Shown here: positions 1-10,889 of the stretch, one piece after another | How positions within the stretch are numbered: position 1 is the stretch's first letter | How the letters are laid out: each line of letters opens with the position of its first letter | Assembly (NCBI GenBank): GCA_964019135.1 | Contig: OZ025260.1 | Span: 32,296,254 to 32,360,253, forward strand | Reading direction: 5' to 3' | Length of the DNA stretch: 64,000 bases | DNA from: Arenicola marina | Lineage: Eukaryota > Annelida > Polychaeta > Arenicolidae | Program-made: the position numbers and the translations under genes | The notes under the pieces: generated by a model | What the model was told of the DNA's origin: nothing | Database searches by the model: none | The model's input: the letters and a program-made list of their open reading frames with translations, nothing else

Positions 1-1556
1 ATGTATACGTGATGAAGGACTCTCTAATTATGTATGCGTGATGAAGGACTCTCTGTAATTATGTATGCGTGGTGAAGGACTCTGTAATTATGTATGTGTG
101 ATGAAGGACTCTCTGTAATTATGTATGCGTGATGAAGGACTGTAATTATGTATGCGTGATGAAGGACTCTCTGTAATTATGTATGCGTGATGAAGGACTC
201 TGTAATTATGTATGCGTGATGAAGGACTCTCTGTAATTATGTATGCGTGATGAAGGACTCTGTAATTATGTATGTGTGATGAAGTACTCTCTGTAATTAT
301 GTATGCGTGATGAAGGACTCTGTAATTATGTATGCGTGATGAAGGAGTCTCTGTAATTATGTATGCGTGATGAAGGACTCTCTGTAATTATGTATGCGTG
401 ATGAAGGACTCTCTGTAATTATGTATGCGTGATGAAGGACTCTCTGTAATTATGTATGCGTGATGAAGGACTCTCTGCAATTATGTATGCGTGATGAAGT
501 ACTCTCTGTAATTACGTATGCGTGATGAAGTACTCTCTGTAATTATGTATGCGTGATGAAGGACTCTCTGTAATTATGTATGCGTGATGAAGGACTCTGT
601 AATTATGTATGCGTGATGAAGGACTCTGTAATTATGTATGCGTGATGAAGGACTCTCTGTAATTATGTATGCGCGATGAAGGACTCTCTGTAATTATGTA
701 TGCGTGATGAAGGACTCTGTAATTATGTATGCGTGATGAAGGACTCTCTGTAATTATGTATGCGTGATCAAGGACTCTCTGTAATTTTGTATACGTGATG
801 AAGGACTCTGTAATTATGTATGCGTGATGAAGGACTCTCTGTAATTATGTATGCGTGATGAAGGACTCTCTGTAATTATGTATGCGTGATGAAGGACTCT
901 GTAATTATGTATGCGTGGTGAAGGACTCTCTGTAATTAGGTATGCGTGATGAAGGACCCTGTAATTATGTATGTGTGATGAAGGACTCTCTGTAATTATG
1001 TATGCGTGATGAAGGACTCTGTAATTGTGTATGCGTGATGAAGGACTCTATGTAATTATGTATGCGTGATGAAGGACTCTCTGTAATTACGTATGCGTGA
1101 TGAAGTACTCTCTGTAATTATGTATGCGTGATGAAGGACTCTGTAATTATGTATGCGTGATGAAGTACTCTCTGTAATTACGTATGCGTGATGAAGTACT
1201 CTCTGTAATTATGTATGCGTGATGAAGGACTCTGTAATTATGTATGTGTGATGAAGGACTCTGTAATTATGTATGCGTGATCAAGGAGTCTCTGTAATTA
1301 TGTATGCGCGGTGAAGGACTCTTTGTAATTATGTATGCGTGATGAAGGACTCTGTAATTATGAATGCTTGATGAAGGACTCTGTAATTATGTATGCGTGA
1401 AGGACTCTGTAATTATGTATGCGTGATGAAGGACTCTCTGTAATTATGTATGCGTGATGAAGGACTCTCTAATTATGTATGCGTGATGAAGGACTCTCTG
1501 TAATTATGTATGCGTGATGAAGGACTCACTGTAATAATATATGCGTGATGACGGAG
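1..1556. repeat. 31/29-bp minisatellite, about 50 copies
   Basis: Plus-strand unit starts GTAATTATGTATGCGTGATG and ends AAGGACTCT, with or without an extra CT (31 or 29 bp). It fills the AKR intron downstream of exon 8 and runs off the left edge. Scattered substitutions (GGACTC to GTACTC, ATGCG to ATGTG) recur in several units, indicating spread by unequal exchange. Confidence 0.98.
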
Positions 1557-1600
1557 TCTGTAATATGTACGAAAGACATCATGGAAAACACAGGACCCAC

Positions 1601-1684
1601 CGCCAGGTTTTCTGCCTGCCTCTCGGGTCTGAGACTCTTGGGGATGACCGCGATTCCCCGCTGGAGCTGGTACCTCAAGCACAC
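1601..1684 (-). CDS. AKR exon 8 (residues 254-281, cofactor phosphate site)
   Basis: Reads LRYQLQRGIAVIPKSLRPER, the IPKS...PER signature that binds the adenosine 2'-phosphate of NADPH in many AKRs. Donor GTGGGT; the 31/29-bp minisatellite starts about 45 bases further on, and the final exon is not in the window. Confidence 0.9.
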
Positions 1685-4600
1685 CTGGTCAGCGAGAGAA
1701 ACACATTCACGTTCTCTAGTGCATCACGAGACCAGTGGTTGATACCATGTCCACAGTGAGCACCGACTTTACCCATATCGTGGACAGCTTCCAATGGCAT
1801 ATAGACTTAACACAGAACAGTTTACTTTCATTAGAATACCGCTGATGTCGTTTGGCTATTCATAAACCACACGTAACTCAGGCACGATAAGTTCATATTC
1901 GTCGTAGCCTCACCTGCTTGTTGTCGTGAGGCTCATGATCCAAAACTTATATTTAACATAATTTTAGAACTTTCTTAATTCAGCAGATCCACCACTTCTC
2001 TATTTTGAACCCGATAATCGCTCGACAGATGTTGCACAGGTACATTTGCGTAGCCAGAGTGTCGTTTATATCTGGTAGATAATAGATATATCATAAGCAG
2101 TTACGTAGATACCAAGGAAACTGCGACTTCATTCTAATAACATTATTGGTTACAGTTATATTTAGTATTATAAAACATGTATAAATGTAAAGTCTAGTGC
2201 TAGTGCTATAATGAATACTCAACTTACTTGGGCGACGGATTTGTTATGCCTGTCTGCTATTTCGCGTATTGTTTCATCCGTAAAGATGGTTGGCCAGTTC
2301 TTCTCTTTACTGTAGAAGGTAATATAAACATTATTTAACTTTTAAATTCAATTCAAGGGGATGTGCCTTGGCTGTTCGAACAGTTGTAAACACTATTTAA
2401 GACTCTCTCGCATGGAGTTTATTCATGCGTGTGGCGTCAACATAATGACGTCGCTACGCAAGCATGCGCATCCCCGCTGTCCAATATGGACTTTTCATTG
2501 AACGGGTAACTTTAACAATTAACAATATGTTTTCTACAGTGTTGTTGCATTGTTGGATCGGAGAGGGGAACCAGATGGCCTTTTCTTTGAGCTCCACCCA
2601 CATGTGTCTCACCGCTTGGCAGGTTTATTGCCAAAGAGTGGGGCGTAAGCAGTAACAGCTATCCCATTCTTCTGGCAGAACTCTATTGTCTTGGATGGAT
2701 TTAGGTATGGATGCGATTCAACCTAGGGAAGGAAAAACAGTGAAAACAAAAGAAAGCTATTTGGCTAAAATCAGAGTACTAGTTTGAGAGATACAAACCG
2801 AAATACGTAACTAACTATAGCTTCCAGTAAGTTCAGGGAAAACCGACCAATGAAAGATGACGTCACGTACGCGCCGCCTAAATGCCCCTTGATTTGTAAA
2901 CCGGAAGACAATTTGCTGTGATTTTCTGTGATGTTTGATGTCAAGTAGGCATGTGTCAGTGCTCACCTGGTGGCTTGCAGGTGGGATCCGACATTTGTCA
3001 AGGATTCTTTGAATCTGCTTGCAGTTGAAGTTAGAGAGACCGATGGATTTTGTCAGCCCAAGGTCGACACACTCCTCCATGGCCTGTCAACAGCATTACA
3101 CACAATAGAGAGAACATACCGACACTCTCCCCCATGGCCTGTCAACAGAAATTAACAAATTAAGACTGAACTGCAGGACAGCATACGTTTGCGCGCTTCA
3201 GGTTTGACGTAATGCCAGATCTATCGTAATGCATGAGAACAAGACTCGCAGTTCATATGAATTGAAAAAGTCACTTTATTAGAAAATTAATTCCTATGCA
3301 GTTAACAGTGGATATTTACAATAGGCTTGCTTACAATAAAATATGGTACTTAAAGCGAGTTAACGTGGTAGAGAACAGCAGGGAAGCATTACGAAGTGAT
3401 AAATAAGAGGCGATCGCATGGTGAAATTGACCTGTTCATTTTGCATTCTAGGCACCAACATCAGCTTATTATGACAGATCTTGCATTGTGTCAAACCTGG
3501 CGCATATGCCATATATACGTTGTCGCCGCTCAGACATACTATTCGCCACGCTGACCAACTTTAGAGACTGAAAAGCGGTGTTTTGTTCGACACACCGGAT
3601 GTTGGGAGGCACAGAAGTGGCAATAATTAAAGGGACTATAAAAGTGGACTTACCCGCCACGTCTCCAAGTGATCTACGTTGTCGTAGATTACTTTACCCG
3701 TCTCGTCCCTGGGGTAGGGGTTCTCGCCACTCTGCGGATAGAGGATACAGCCACGACTGACCAATCTGCCAGCGCAATTCGCCTTATTCACATGTTGGGA
3801 ATTCCCACGCGAGAACGAGACTGTACCTGCAAGTTTGCGCGCGAACGGCTAGTGCATATGATGTGTGGCCCTGGTGTGTGGCACAAGGGCCTTTCCGTCC
3901 TGCCGTCAGTGGTCACTATGAAGTCTGTCAGGTCATTATTGTTCAAATTACTTAACCAATAATAACTATTTCTGCAAATTTTAATCTTTTTCGAGCACAT
4001 TTGACAATAGCCGAACGTGTAGGCCTATGCCACACGGAACGGGTGCCCCCCTCCAGCTGGGGGGTATCCCCGACCAGCTGTGGTATGTTATCAGTTCAAC
4101 AGAGCTTATCTGCTTAGTGGAAGATAGCTAGATAGTGGGGGAGGGGCGGGGGGTGGGGGGGGGGGGGGGTAGAATTATTGCCACATTGGTCCCTTCATGA
4201 GATAAAATATGTCAGCTTCCATATAGCAAGCATAATATCTCCCCATGCTCCGATCATACAATACCGGGTAAAACGCGGGATTCAACAACGGTTGTTGTGC
4301 ACAAGTTTTCACGTGGGCCTATCTATCATATGGGTAGCAGGCAAAGAATGTCCGGGTCATAAGATTCACTCAATACTCAATAAAAATACTCATAATAAAA
4401 ACAAAAACAATAGTAGGTCTATAGACTGATATGTTACAGCACAAAGATCATAGCTAACGTGGAAAGCGAGTTAAGAAATATAGGGCGGCTTCCATGTCAA
4501 GTGACCCTTGTTGCATGCCGCGGGAAATACCCCACTTTTTTCAAATATACTCGCCCCAAAAGACCCTAATTTTTCACATGTACTTGCTCCAGAACACACA

Positions 4601-7319
4601 CACCCTTTTCATCTGCCTGAAATCGGTCATTTTATTACTGAAATCACCCGGGAGCTATTTCGCAGCGAACCCACAGCCGTGTCTCCCATTAGATTTCACG
4701 CGTTGAACGAGTCGCGTAGTTTGTGTTTGCAGGCACAGCCTCGTTTTGGCGTCAAGATGGCGATTCCGTGAATAAGGCGAATGGTGAGGAAGGTTCTTAC
4801 GGCCAACCACTTGCAGCTGGTAAAATCCACTGATGACGTCACTCTATTGTTCTCTCACGACATTATTTTTCTGTAATGTAGTGTGTTTGAGCCATAAAGA
4901 CGTGGATTTTACATAAGTTAATGACCTCGGAAAACGACATTACCGGATAACAATGTCGTGTTCCTCGGACATTAACTTACACCTACAGCCTTAACTTAAG
5001 ATTAGATGGGAAGGCGAGTAATCAAAGATCAAACTCCCCTACCTGATAAATCCTATTTATTATCATCACGCATCATGCGTTACCGGCAGACGTTTGAAGT
5101 TGTTACGCATGGGTGATCCCTTAGCCTGATAGGACCAGTGGGCGCATTTCTTTAGGGCAGGTTCGGTATCCGGTAGCCAGGGACCCGCAACACGTGACAG
5201 GGAACTTCCCGGGGAGCCGATATGCCTATTCCAATGAAATGCACAGACGGTTCACATCCGGTGCACGTACAACATGTTGATACCTTAAGAATAGATGACA
5301 GTTCCGAGTTCTAAGCGACTTTTCTTGCAGATGACCAGTGTCCGAGTTCTAGACGACATGCCTGATTTACCTAGTATTCCTACCTCTAGAAGACACGCCT
5401 GATTTACCTAGTATTCCTACCTCTAAAAGACACGCCTGATTTACCTAGTATTCCTACCTCTAGAAGACACGCCTGATTTACATCGAGAGCGTTTTGCCAT
5501 GGTTCGAGTTCTGGAACGCGCGAGATCACCAGATCACGACATGCCGGCTTTACCAAGCGCTCGAGTTCTAAAAGACATGCCTGCCATACCTTGAAAGCAT
5601 ATGGCCAGTATCCGAGTTTTAAAAGACACGCCTGCCCTACCTTAAAAGCATATGGCCAGTGCATGAGGAAGAGATCGACAGACGGCAGCTGCAACCTCTC
5701 CAAGCTGCGTCGTAACGATGGCAACACGTCACCCCGTCGGAAGGAATTACACCAGACCTGAAACCAGAAGAATTTCCCTTTGCTCACGTGTAACTCAAGG
5801 TTTGAGGGCCATGCGGAATAGGATATTTCTTCACAGACCAGAGGTGTCCATTCTGGCGTTGCGTGTATTTTTGGCATATTATTGTGGAGTGTGTGTTAAT
5901 TAATTAATTTATGTTTAAGTCACCCTCAGCGCGGGGTATATTAAACATTTAAATAATTGTTATCCGGATGGAAACAGTACTGTGCGAATTGATAGAGCGG
6001 GGGTGATTAAACAAGTATCTATGTTAGAAAATGCAAATATATGGAATGGATAACATACCACATTCAAAGACAAGGCAAGATATTTTTCCGGCATGACTGA
6101 AATTAAGACATTATCGATCTACCCCCCCCCCACCCCCCATCCTTTTCCACCGTACTCCCTCCCTCTGCCACCCACAATCCAATCAAAGCATATTTAGTCA
6201 TGGCTACAAAAAGAACATATTCTTCCACAAACACAAACAGAGCAGAAAGAAAGCCACGCCCCCCCCCACCCCCCTCCCCTTCTCTCCGTGAGGCCAAATT
6301 GGTCCGCCCGCCAAAACCTATACAGTATATAAAATATGAAGTCAATATATTGACCTTAGTAACCACAAACAAGTCGTCCCTGGTAACGACTCCTTCCTGT
6401 ATCTTCCTGGCTATGGCTTTGCCGACCATGGGCTCTGTGTTGTAAAGCGATGCCGTGTCGATGTGTCGATAACCCACGTCTACAGCCGAACACACCATCT
6501 CGACGGTAGTTTGTACATCCGGCTGTCACACGCCAAAAATATACGTCTGATTCAATACTCACGTTAATCTCTTAGAAATATCTACTGGACGTATGTGCGC
6601 TCCAGGTTTGACGCAATGTCAGATATCTCATCATGCATTACAACCAAATGTTGAGATCATAGACGCAGCTCAAATATTCTCGCGATCTCCCAGCAGTAAA
6701 CATTCCTTTAATTTGAGAAGGAGCGCCATTTACTGGAAGAGATATTCTCGTTTGCCAAATATCTTATACCATGCATGAATTAGCAAGAATATAATTGAGT
6801 AAAATGGTAATCTCCATCAGCACGTTATATCCATGATGGTATTGATCAGAAATTATTGTTTTTAAATGTGTGAAGAACATGTCATCATTTACAACATGGG
6901 GTTGACAAACGTATACATCTGCAGGATAGAGTGCGTGTACCTCTACATTTCTATTGATATACGATGGTGGTAGTCTCACAGTAAATACTGATGAGGCGTC
7001 GCATATAAACATACTATCATGTCAAGGAAAGGACAAGCAATTCGTCGACCAAGTGACAGTTGCCTTCCACTTATTAATCGCCATGAACAAAATATGCGCG
7101 CTGATAGAGATACAAATCAGATACCAGCGCCTCGCGTTCCTGCATACACGACACATCACCTTCAACCTATATACTGGACTACATATATATGTGATTACGA
7201 TTAAAAAGAAGCTAAGAAGGCACGTCGCTTACTTCTAATGTCCCCATGTAAGTTCCAATTCCAACCATCGGCATCTTAGTTCCGTTGTTCAGTATCAGGT
7301 GGCGGTGGTCGCAATCCAT
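1601..7319 (-). CDS. aldo-keto reductase (AKR1-like), 3' end off window
   Basis: Exons in order: 7233-7319, 6355-6522, 5641-5757, 3654-3731, 2967-3083, 2613-2722, 2228-2309, 1601-1684. All splice in phase to give 281 residues of an AKR, a cytosolic NAD(P)H-dependent carbonyl reductase with a TIM-barrel fold. The start ATG leads into the family's N-terminal hairpin and MPMVGIGTY. The catalytic tetrad is complete: D51 (HIDTA), Y56 (SLYNTE), K85 (FVVTK) and H118 (LMHWP). KSIGLSNFN, VESHPYLNPSK and the cofactor-binding IPKSLRPER follow in family order. Relatives run to about 315-325 residues, so some 30-40 C-terminal residues are missing and should lie left of position 1. Substrate cannot be predicted. 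The donor after exon 2 reads GTCAAT, which is weak. Confidence 0.93.
1685..2227 (-). other. AKR intron 7 with a dispersed-repeat fragment
   Basis: No coding signal. Bases 1967-2060 resemble 8020-8110 and 22930-23040 (shared: CTTTCTTAATTCAG, then CCGATAATCGCTCG), so this is a dispersed element fragment. The rest is A+T-rich with nothing recognised. Confidence 0.5.
2228..2309 (-). CDS. AKR exon 7 (residues 227-253)
   Basis: Reads PTIFTDETIREIADRHNKS and then VAQ, the helix before the last barrel strand. Acceptor TCTACAG, donor GTAAGT, phase 0 out. Confidence 0.9.
2613..2722 (-). CDS. AKR exon 6 (residues 190-226)
   Basis: Reads VESHPYLNPSKTIEFCQKNG and then IAVTAYAPL, barrel strands 6 and 7 with the HPY and AY-PL family motifs. 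Donor CG|GTGAGA, phase 2, completed by the next exon. Confidence 0.92.
2967..3083 (-). CDS. AKR exon 5 (residues 151-189)
   Basis: Begins AMEECVDLGLTKSIGLSNFN, a classic AKR segment. Acceptor GTTGACAG, donor GTGAGC, phase 0 at both ends. The acceptor and first 20 or so coding bases are duplicated upstream (3118-3148). Confidence 0.92.
3063..3148. repeat. duplicated 3' splice site of AKR exon 5
   Basis: Two direct copies (3063-3093 and 3118-3148) of a 31-base segment that, on the minus strand, holds the acceptor TGTTGACAG and the first codons GCCATGG. The upstream copy is followed by GTATGT, so it resembles a tiny cassette exon, but using it would add 19 bases and shift the frame. Confidence 0.75.
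3654..3731 (-). CDS. AKR exon 4 (26 codons, residues 125-150)
   Basis: A 78-base exon between a CCGCAG acceptor and a GTAAGT donor. It reads GENPYPRDETGKVIYDNVDH and then LETWR, exactly the loop and helix expected between LMHWP and KSIGLSNFN, with the 26-residue length of vertebrate relatives. It is too short to stand out as an ORF. Confidence 0.88.
3732..5365 (-). other. AKR intron 3, no further exon seen
   Basis: Contains a poly-G tract at 4134-4171 and a degenerate copy (5100-5240) of a sequence also seen near 24700-24800 (shared ACCAGTGGGCGCATTTC). No family motif remains to be placed here, since exons 3 and 4 join in phase. Confidence 0.5.
5366..5640. repeat. tandem array at the AKR exon 3 donor
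   Basis: Between 5366 and 5483 a 37-bp unit containing GACACGCCTGATTTACCTAG is repeated three to four times. Between 5500 and 5640 a related ~50-bp unit includes TGGCCAGTATCCGAGTTTT and a second copy of the exon end and donor. The array touches the exon at 5641. Confidence 0.9.
5641..5757 (-). CDS. AKR exon 3 (residues 86-124, catalytic H)
   Basis: Contains LQLPSVDLFLMHWP with catalytic His118. Ends TTTAAG|GTAGGG. The last bases of the exon and the donor are copied just downstream (5584-5640) as TTTCAAG|GTATGG, part of a local tandem array. Confidence 0.9.
6355..6522 (-). CDS. AKR exon 2 (residues 30-85, catalytic D, Y, K)
   Basis: Acceptor TGTGACAG. Contains HIDTASLYNTE with catalytic Asp51 and Tyr56, and ends on catalytic Lys85. 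Joins exon 3 in phase 0 to give VTK-VWCNSF, the usual AKR order. The donor GTCAAT departs from consensus. Confidence 0.9.
7233..7319 (-). CDS. AKR exon 1 (start, residues 1-29)
   Basis: ATG at 7319. Encodes the N-terminal beta hairpin and first barrel strand (LNNGTKMPMVGIGTY). The donor is GTAAGC, phase 0. No ATG-led alternative in this frame fits the family better. Confidence 0.88.
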
Positions 7320-8140
7320 TCTCTAGTAGGGAGCGTCCATAGAAGCTGCGAAAATGATGTATTCCCAACTTGATGACGTGTAGATTAATTGAAGACAATA
7401 CATTATTTTATCATATGCGATTGTTATAATATAACAAGGCAACTGAAAGCGTAACAATGAGCAGTGGGTGGAGGAACAGTGAAAAAATTGTAAACGAATC
7501 TTGGCGCATAATTAAGAAATGGCTAGGGCGAACAAAGGATATATCTTTGGCAATCTGTATTCTACACTAGAAATGGGTATACACATGGGTCAAACCTCTG
7601 ACTATAACACAAGCTCCCGGCGGTGGCGCTACGCAAGCTCCGCTTTTATATAGTGGAGCCCTAGCGGAGTGAGTGGAAGGCAGAGAGTGACTATAACGTT
7701 GCCTGGGTCTGCGACATTTTAATCTTCACATTACATGCGCCGCAGGAGGAGTGGGTGGGGGGGCGTAGACTTCTGGTGAGAAATAAATTAACGGGACTGA
7801 CTTTACGTGGCGTCACTTAACCTCTGTGCCATACAAGACAATTAGTAACATTTAAAAAAAATGTCATTGCGATGTAGTTCGTCTGAAAACCAGACTTTTA
7901 CAGCGTATGGTGCCAGGGGTCCAAGTTCGCAAGGGGGGGGGGGGTGCACCCCTCCAACCAGTCCCACTGGATCCGCCCCTGACTCATGAGCAAGAAATGA
8001 CATTCGATATCATTTGACCACTTTCTTAATTCAGAATATCCACCTCTTGGGTGAATACTTTTCTATTTTTCACCCGATAATTGTTCGCCAAATGTTCCAC
8101 TTAGAAGTAAGTAGATTTGCGCAGCCTAAGTGTGGTGGGT
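7320..8140. other. AKR upstream region
   Basis: No ORF of interest and no TATA box that can be tied to the gene. Includes a poly-G element end (7936-7980, finishing GGATCCGCCCCTG) that recurs in the window, and the dispersed fragment at 8020-8110. The AKR promoter presumably lies here, but no element could be assigned. Confidence 0.35.
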
Positions 8141-8390
8141 TGGTTATTCAGGACGCTTTAACCACCTTTGGTCATATCGCGTCAATGGGAGAGGGAAGTG
8201 ACAGTGGAGGCATGTCCCCGGGGGTAACCCCCTACTCTTTACGAAGAAAGACATGGGATCTTTATCCTGCAACCACACAGACATGGCCACAGCAGGGTTC
8301 GAACCACCGACCCAAGTGCCGTTAGGCTCTCGGGTGACCAGAGCACTCAATGCGAGCGCTCTAGCCCACTGAGCTATCGGGACGGCCCCT
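8141..8390 (-). mobile_element. tRNA-derived SINE, family B
   Basis: Read on the minus strand it starts with a tRNA-like head: box A TAGCTCAGTGGGCTAGAG and box B GGTTCGAACCC. Then comes a body with GGGGGTAACCCCCTACTCTT (plus-strand sense) and an end near GGTCATATCGCGTCAATGG. Related copies lie at 22640-22822, 33445-33534 with 34426-34572, and 48711-48921. Confidence 0.85.
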
Positions 8391-8614
8391 CGCAGCCTAA
8401 GTGTGACATGAATACGGATCTTGGACTTCAACGTGTAACTACCAGATCTCTCCGAAAAATGGTAAGACCAAAATGTTGAGGCTTGTTGAGATCACAATGT
8501 TGAGGTTTGCTGAGACCAAAATGTTGGTTTATTGAGACCAACATGTTGAGGTTTGTTGAGACCAAAATGTCGAATTTTCTTGAGGGCGTGCCAAGCGTAA
8601 TGTTGGTCGAGACA

Positions 8615-8712
8615 GATCGGGAGGGTTGAGAGGTAGCCTATTGGACTACAGGACCAATCGGTTGTGGGTTCAAACCCGACCCGTGTCTGGAGCCGCTTTA
8701 TCCAATCCTCTC
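8615..8712 (+). mobile_element. tRNA-like SINE head, family A-like
   Basis: Box A-like GAGGTAGCCTATTGGACTA followed by box B TGTGGGTTCAAACCC at tRNA spacing. It leads directly into the 57-bp array, whose unit resembles the body of the SINE at 15084. It lacks a clean acceptor stem, so it is a SINE and not a tRNA gene. Confidence 0.65.
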
Positions 8713-9180
8713 ATCAATGCCCCAATGGTTCATTGGCCCGGTTTAACCTATGTGTGCATAAAGGTGGACATCAATGCCCCAATGGTTCATTGGCCCGGTT
8801 TAACCTATGTGTGCATAAAGGTGGACGTCAATGCCCCAATGGTTCATTGGCCCGGTTTAACCTATGTGTGCGTAAAGGTGGACATCAATGCCCCAATGGT
8901 TCATTGGCTCGGTTTAACCTATGTGTGCATAATGGCGGCCATCAATGCCCCAATGGTTCATTGGCCCGGTTTAACCTATGTGTGCATAATGGCGGCCATC
9001 AATGCCCCAATGGTTCATTGGCCCGGTTTAACCTATGTGTGCATAAAGGTGGACATCAATGCCCCAATGGTTCATTGGCCCGGTTTAACCTATGTGTGCA
9101 TAATGGCGGCCATCAATGCCCGAATGGTTCATTGGCCCGGTTTAACCTATGTGTGCATAAAGGTGGCCATCAATGAAAAA
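8713..9180 (+). repeat. 57-bp tandem array derived from a SINE body, about 8 copies
   Basis: Unit begins ATCAATGCCCCAATGGTTCA and contains TTGGCCCGGTTTAACC and TGTGTGCATAA. Two unit types differ at the end (AAGGTGGAC or ATGGCGGCC). Because 57 is a multiple of three and no stop occurs, long ORFs run through it in two frames. I regard them as artefacts. Confidence 0.9.
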
Positions 9181-10009
9181 ACATCTAGATTTCTCAGACC
9201 GGTTTGCTCGGGAACGTATATCACGGATGTTCAGATACGGGTTTCTGACTACATGCTACATATACACACGTATCAGTGGATTGGGGGTGATACGAATGTT
9301 CATGCATGTGCCCGGCCAGTAGACGGAGTATTCCACGATACGGTTATAACGGAATCCGGCAAATGAAATAACAGACGTGAACATAATAATATCCTTGCTT
9401 GAGTGGGCTCCACGATAGTGGCCTGGGTTGCTGTATACTGGCTACACCGAGGACTATTGTAGTCTGCCGTTACCTGGGAGGGAGATATGTCGATGGTTAA
9501 TCCCGGAACTTTCATGCCGTCTTCTCACACTGGTCTACACCTCTCGACTGTTTCCGACATCTCAGCTGTGAAGCAACAGGAATTGGCCAATGGTGGGTCT
9601 AATCCTTAACGTTCCCCAACCCCCTCTCCACTACCATCTACATACTGAGCCGGTCTCGGCCAACTCAGACCTGCGTTCCTCGCTGCGGCAGGAACACCTT
9701 CACCCTGCCACGGCCTGCGCTGGACTGGTAGTAGGTAAGCCAAGTCAGACTGCTGAGGTGGCCGGTTACTATGGCTACCAGCGGGCAGATCATGGGCGCT
9801 GAGATCTGTCCCGGGCTGGCTTGGTGCGAGTGGTCGGGACACTACGGAGAAAGTCTGGCGAGACTGACAATGTATCAGTGGCGATTTATAAGGGGCCGGA
9901 GGGAGGTGAAGGGGAGGGGAGGGGAGGTCGGCAAAGTGATTTCAAGGGGGAGCGAAGGGAGAAGAGGGGGAGCGAAGGGGGAGCGAAGGGAGAAGAGGGT
10001 TCTCCATAA

Positions 10010-10319
10010 ATAACATGTAAACGAACTTCCAGGCCGAAAGCCACACAAGATGTGCGTGTGGGGGGTGGGTGAGTGCCCGGGGGGGGGGGGGGCACTGTTA
10101 TACAAATCCGGTGGGGCAGTTCCGCGGGTCCCCAATGATGCATCAGAGAGCGGCATTGGACCCGTCCCCAAAACCCTGCCCCCTCCCTTTTTTGAGAAAG
10201 AATGCCGTTTCAGCGGACACCCCCCACCCCCCGCCCCAGTAAAAAAATTGGCAAACCCCGGGTCGCGAGTTTTCAGCGGACCGCTCCCTTTTCAAATTCC
10301 TGGAACCGCCGCTGATCCC
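10010..10319 (-). repeat. G/C-rich dispersed element
   Basis: Poly-G/poly-C runs joined to TCGCGAGTTTTCAGCGGACC. Similar phrases recur at 14500-14790 (GGTCGCAAGTTTTCAAA) and 16140-16200 (AACTTGCGACCGGGG), showing a repeated family. No ORF was identified in it. Confidence 0.55.
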
Positions 10320-10436
10320 GCGCATATCCGTCTGTATCTTATATCTGGCGTCTGCAACGGAATGCTTCTGTCTGTCGTCTGTACCATAACAAGGGAGCTC
10401 GTTCCTCACATCACCTCTGCCCCACGTTGCCGCCGG
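10320..10436 (-). repeat. dispersed repeat shared with 13060-13180
   Basis: The minus strand reads GGCGGCAACGTGG, GTGATGTGAGGAACGAGCTC and GGTACAGACGACAGAC, matched on the plus strand at 13060-13180, where about 15 extra bases interrupt it. A two-copy dispersed repeat of unknown class. Confidence 0.75.
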
Positions 10437-10650
10437 GACGGGGACGGGGACGGGGACGGGGATGGGGATGGGGATGGGGATGGGGACGGGGACGGGGACG
10501 GGTTGGGGACAGAGACGCACACGGGGACGGGGACGGAGACGGAGACGGGGACGGGGACGGGGACGGGGCGGGGACGGGTTGGGGACAGAGACGCAGACGC
10601 GGACGCGGACGGGGACGGGGACGGGGAGGGTGATGGGGACAGGGATGATA
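10437..10650 (+). repeat. (GGGGAC)n / (GGGGAT)n hexamer array
   Basis: About 35 G-rich hexamers, with GGTTGGGGACAGAGACGC interruptions repeated twice. Successive GGGG runs every six bases fit a G-quadruplex-forming sequence on the plus strand. Overlapping Gly/Asp and Arg/Pro ORFs are composition artefacts. Confidence 0.93.
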
Positions 10651-10889
10651 TACTCGCTCGGGACTCCCAACCTTCACGCAGATGAGCTGATCAGGTCATT
10701 CACCCCAATATAGATCCGCGACGCATCCATCCGCTCTGACTGCTAATTATGGTACCGATGGATGTCACCAGGTCACTCACTGCTCGTGGTCCGCACGAAG
10801 TCACACGCTTCAGTGTCACCGAAACTAGGTCGGCTACGCCACACCGAGAGGCTGGCTGGCTGGCTGGCCCTTGGTATGGTAAGCGAAAT

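Noticed and set aside
1..1556. CRISPR-like array
   Set aside because: Repeats are contiguous with no unique spacers, and the setting is an animal intron.
4134..4171. Poly-G tract as a functional G4 site
   Set aside because: Such runs are very common in this window and belong mostly to a dispersed element; nothing sets this one apart.
8626..9366. 246-codon ORF with 19-residue repeats
   Set aside because: Produced by the 57-bp SINE-derived array; two frames are open, and it begins inside a tRNA-like SINE head.
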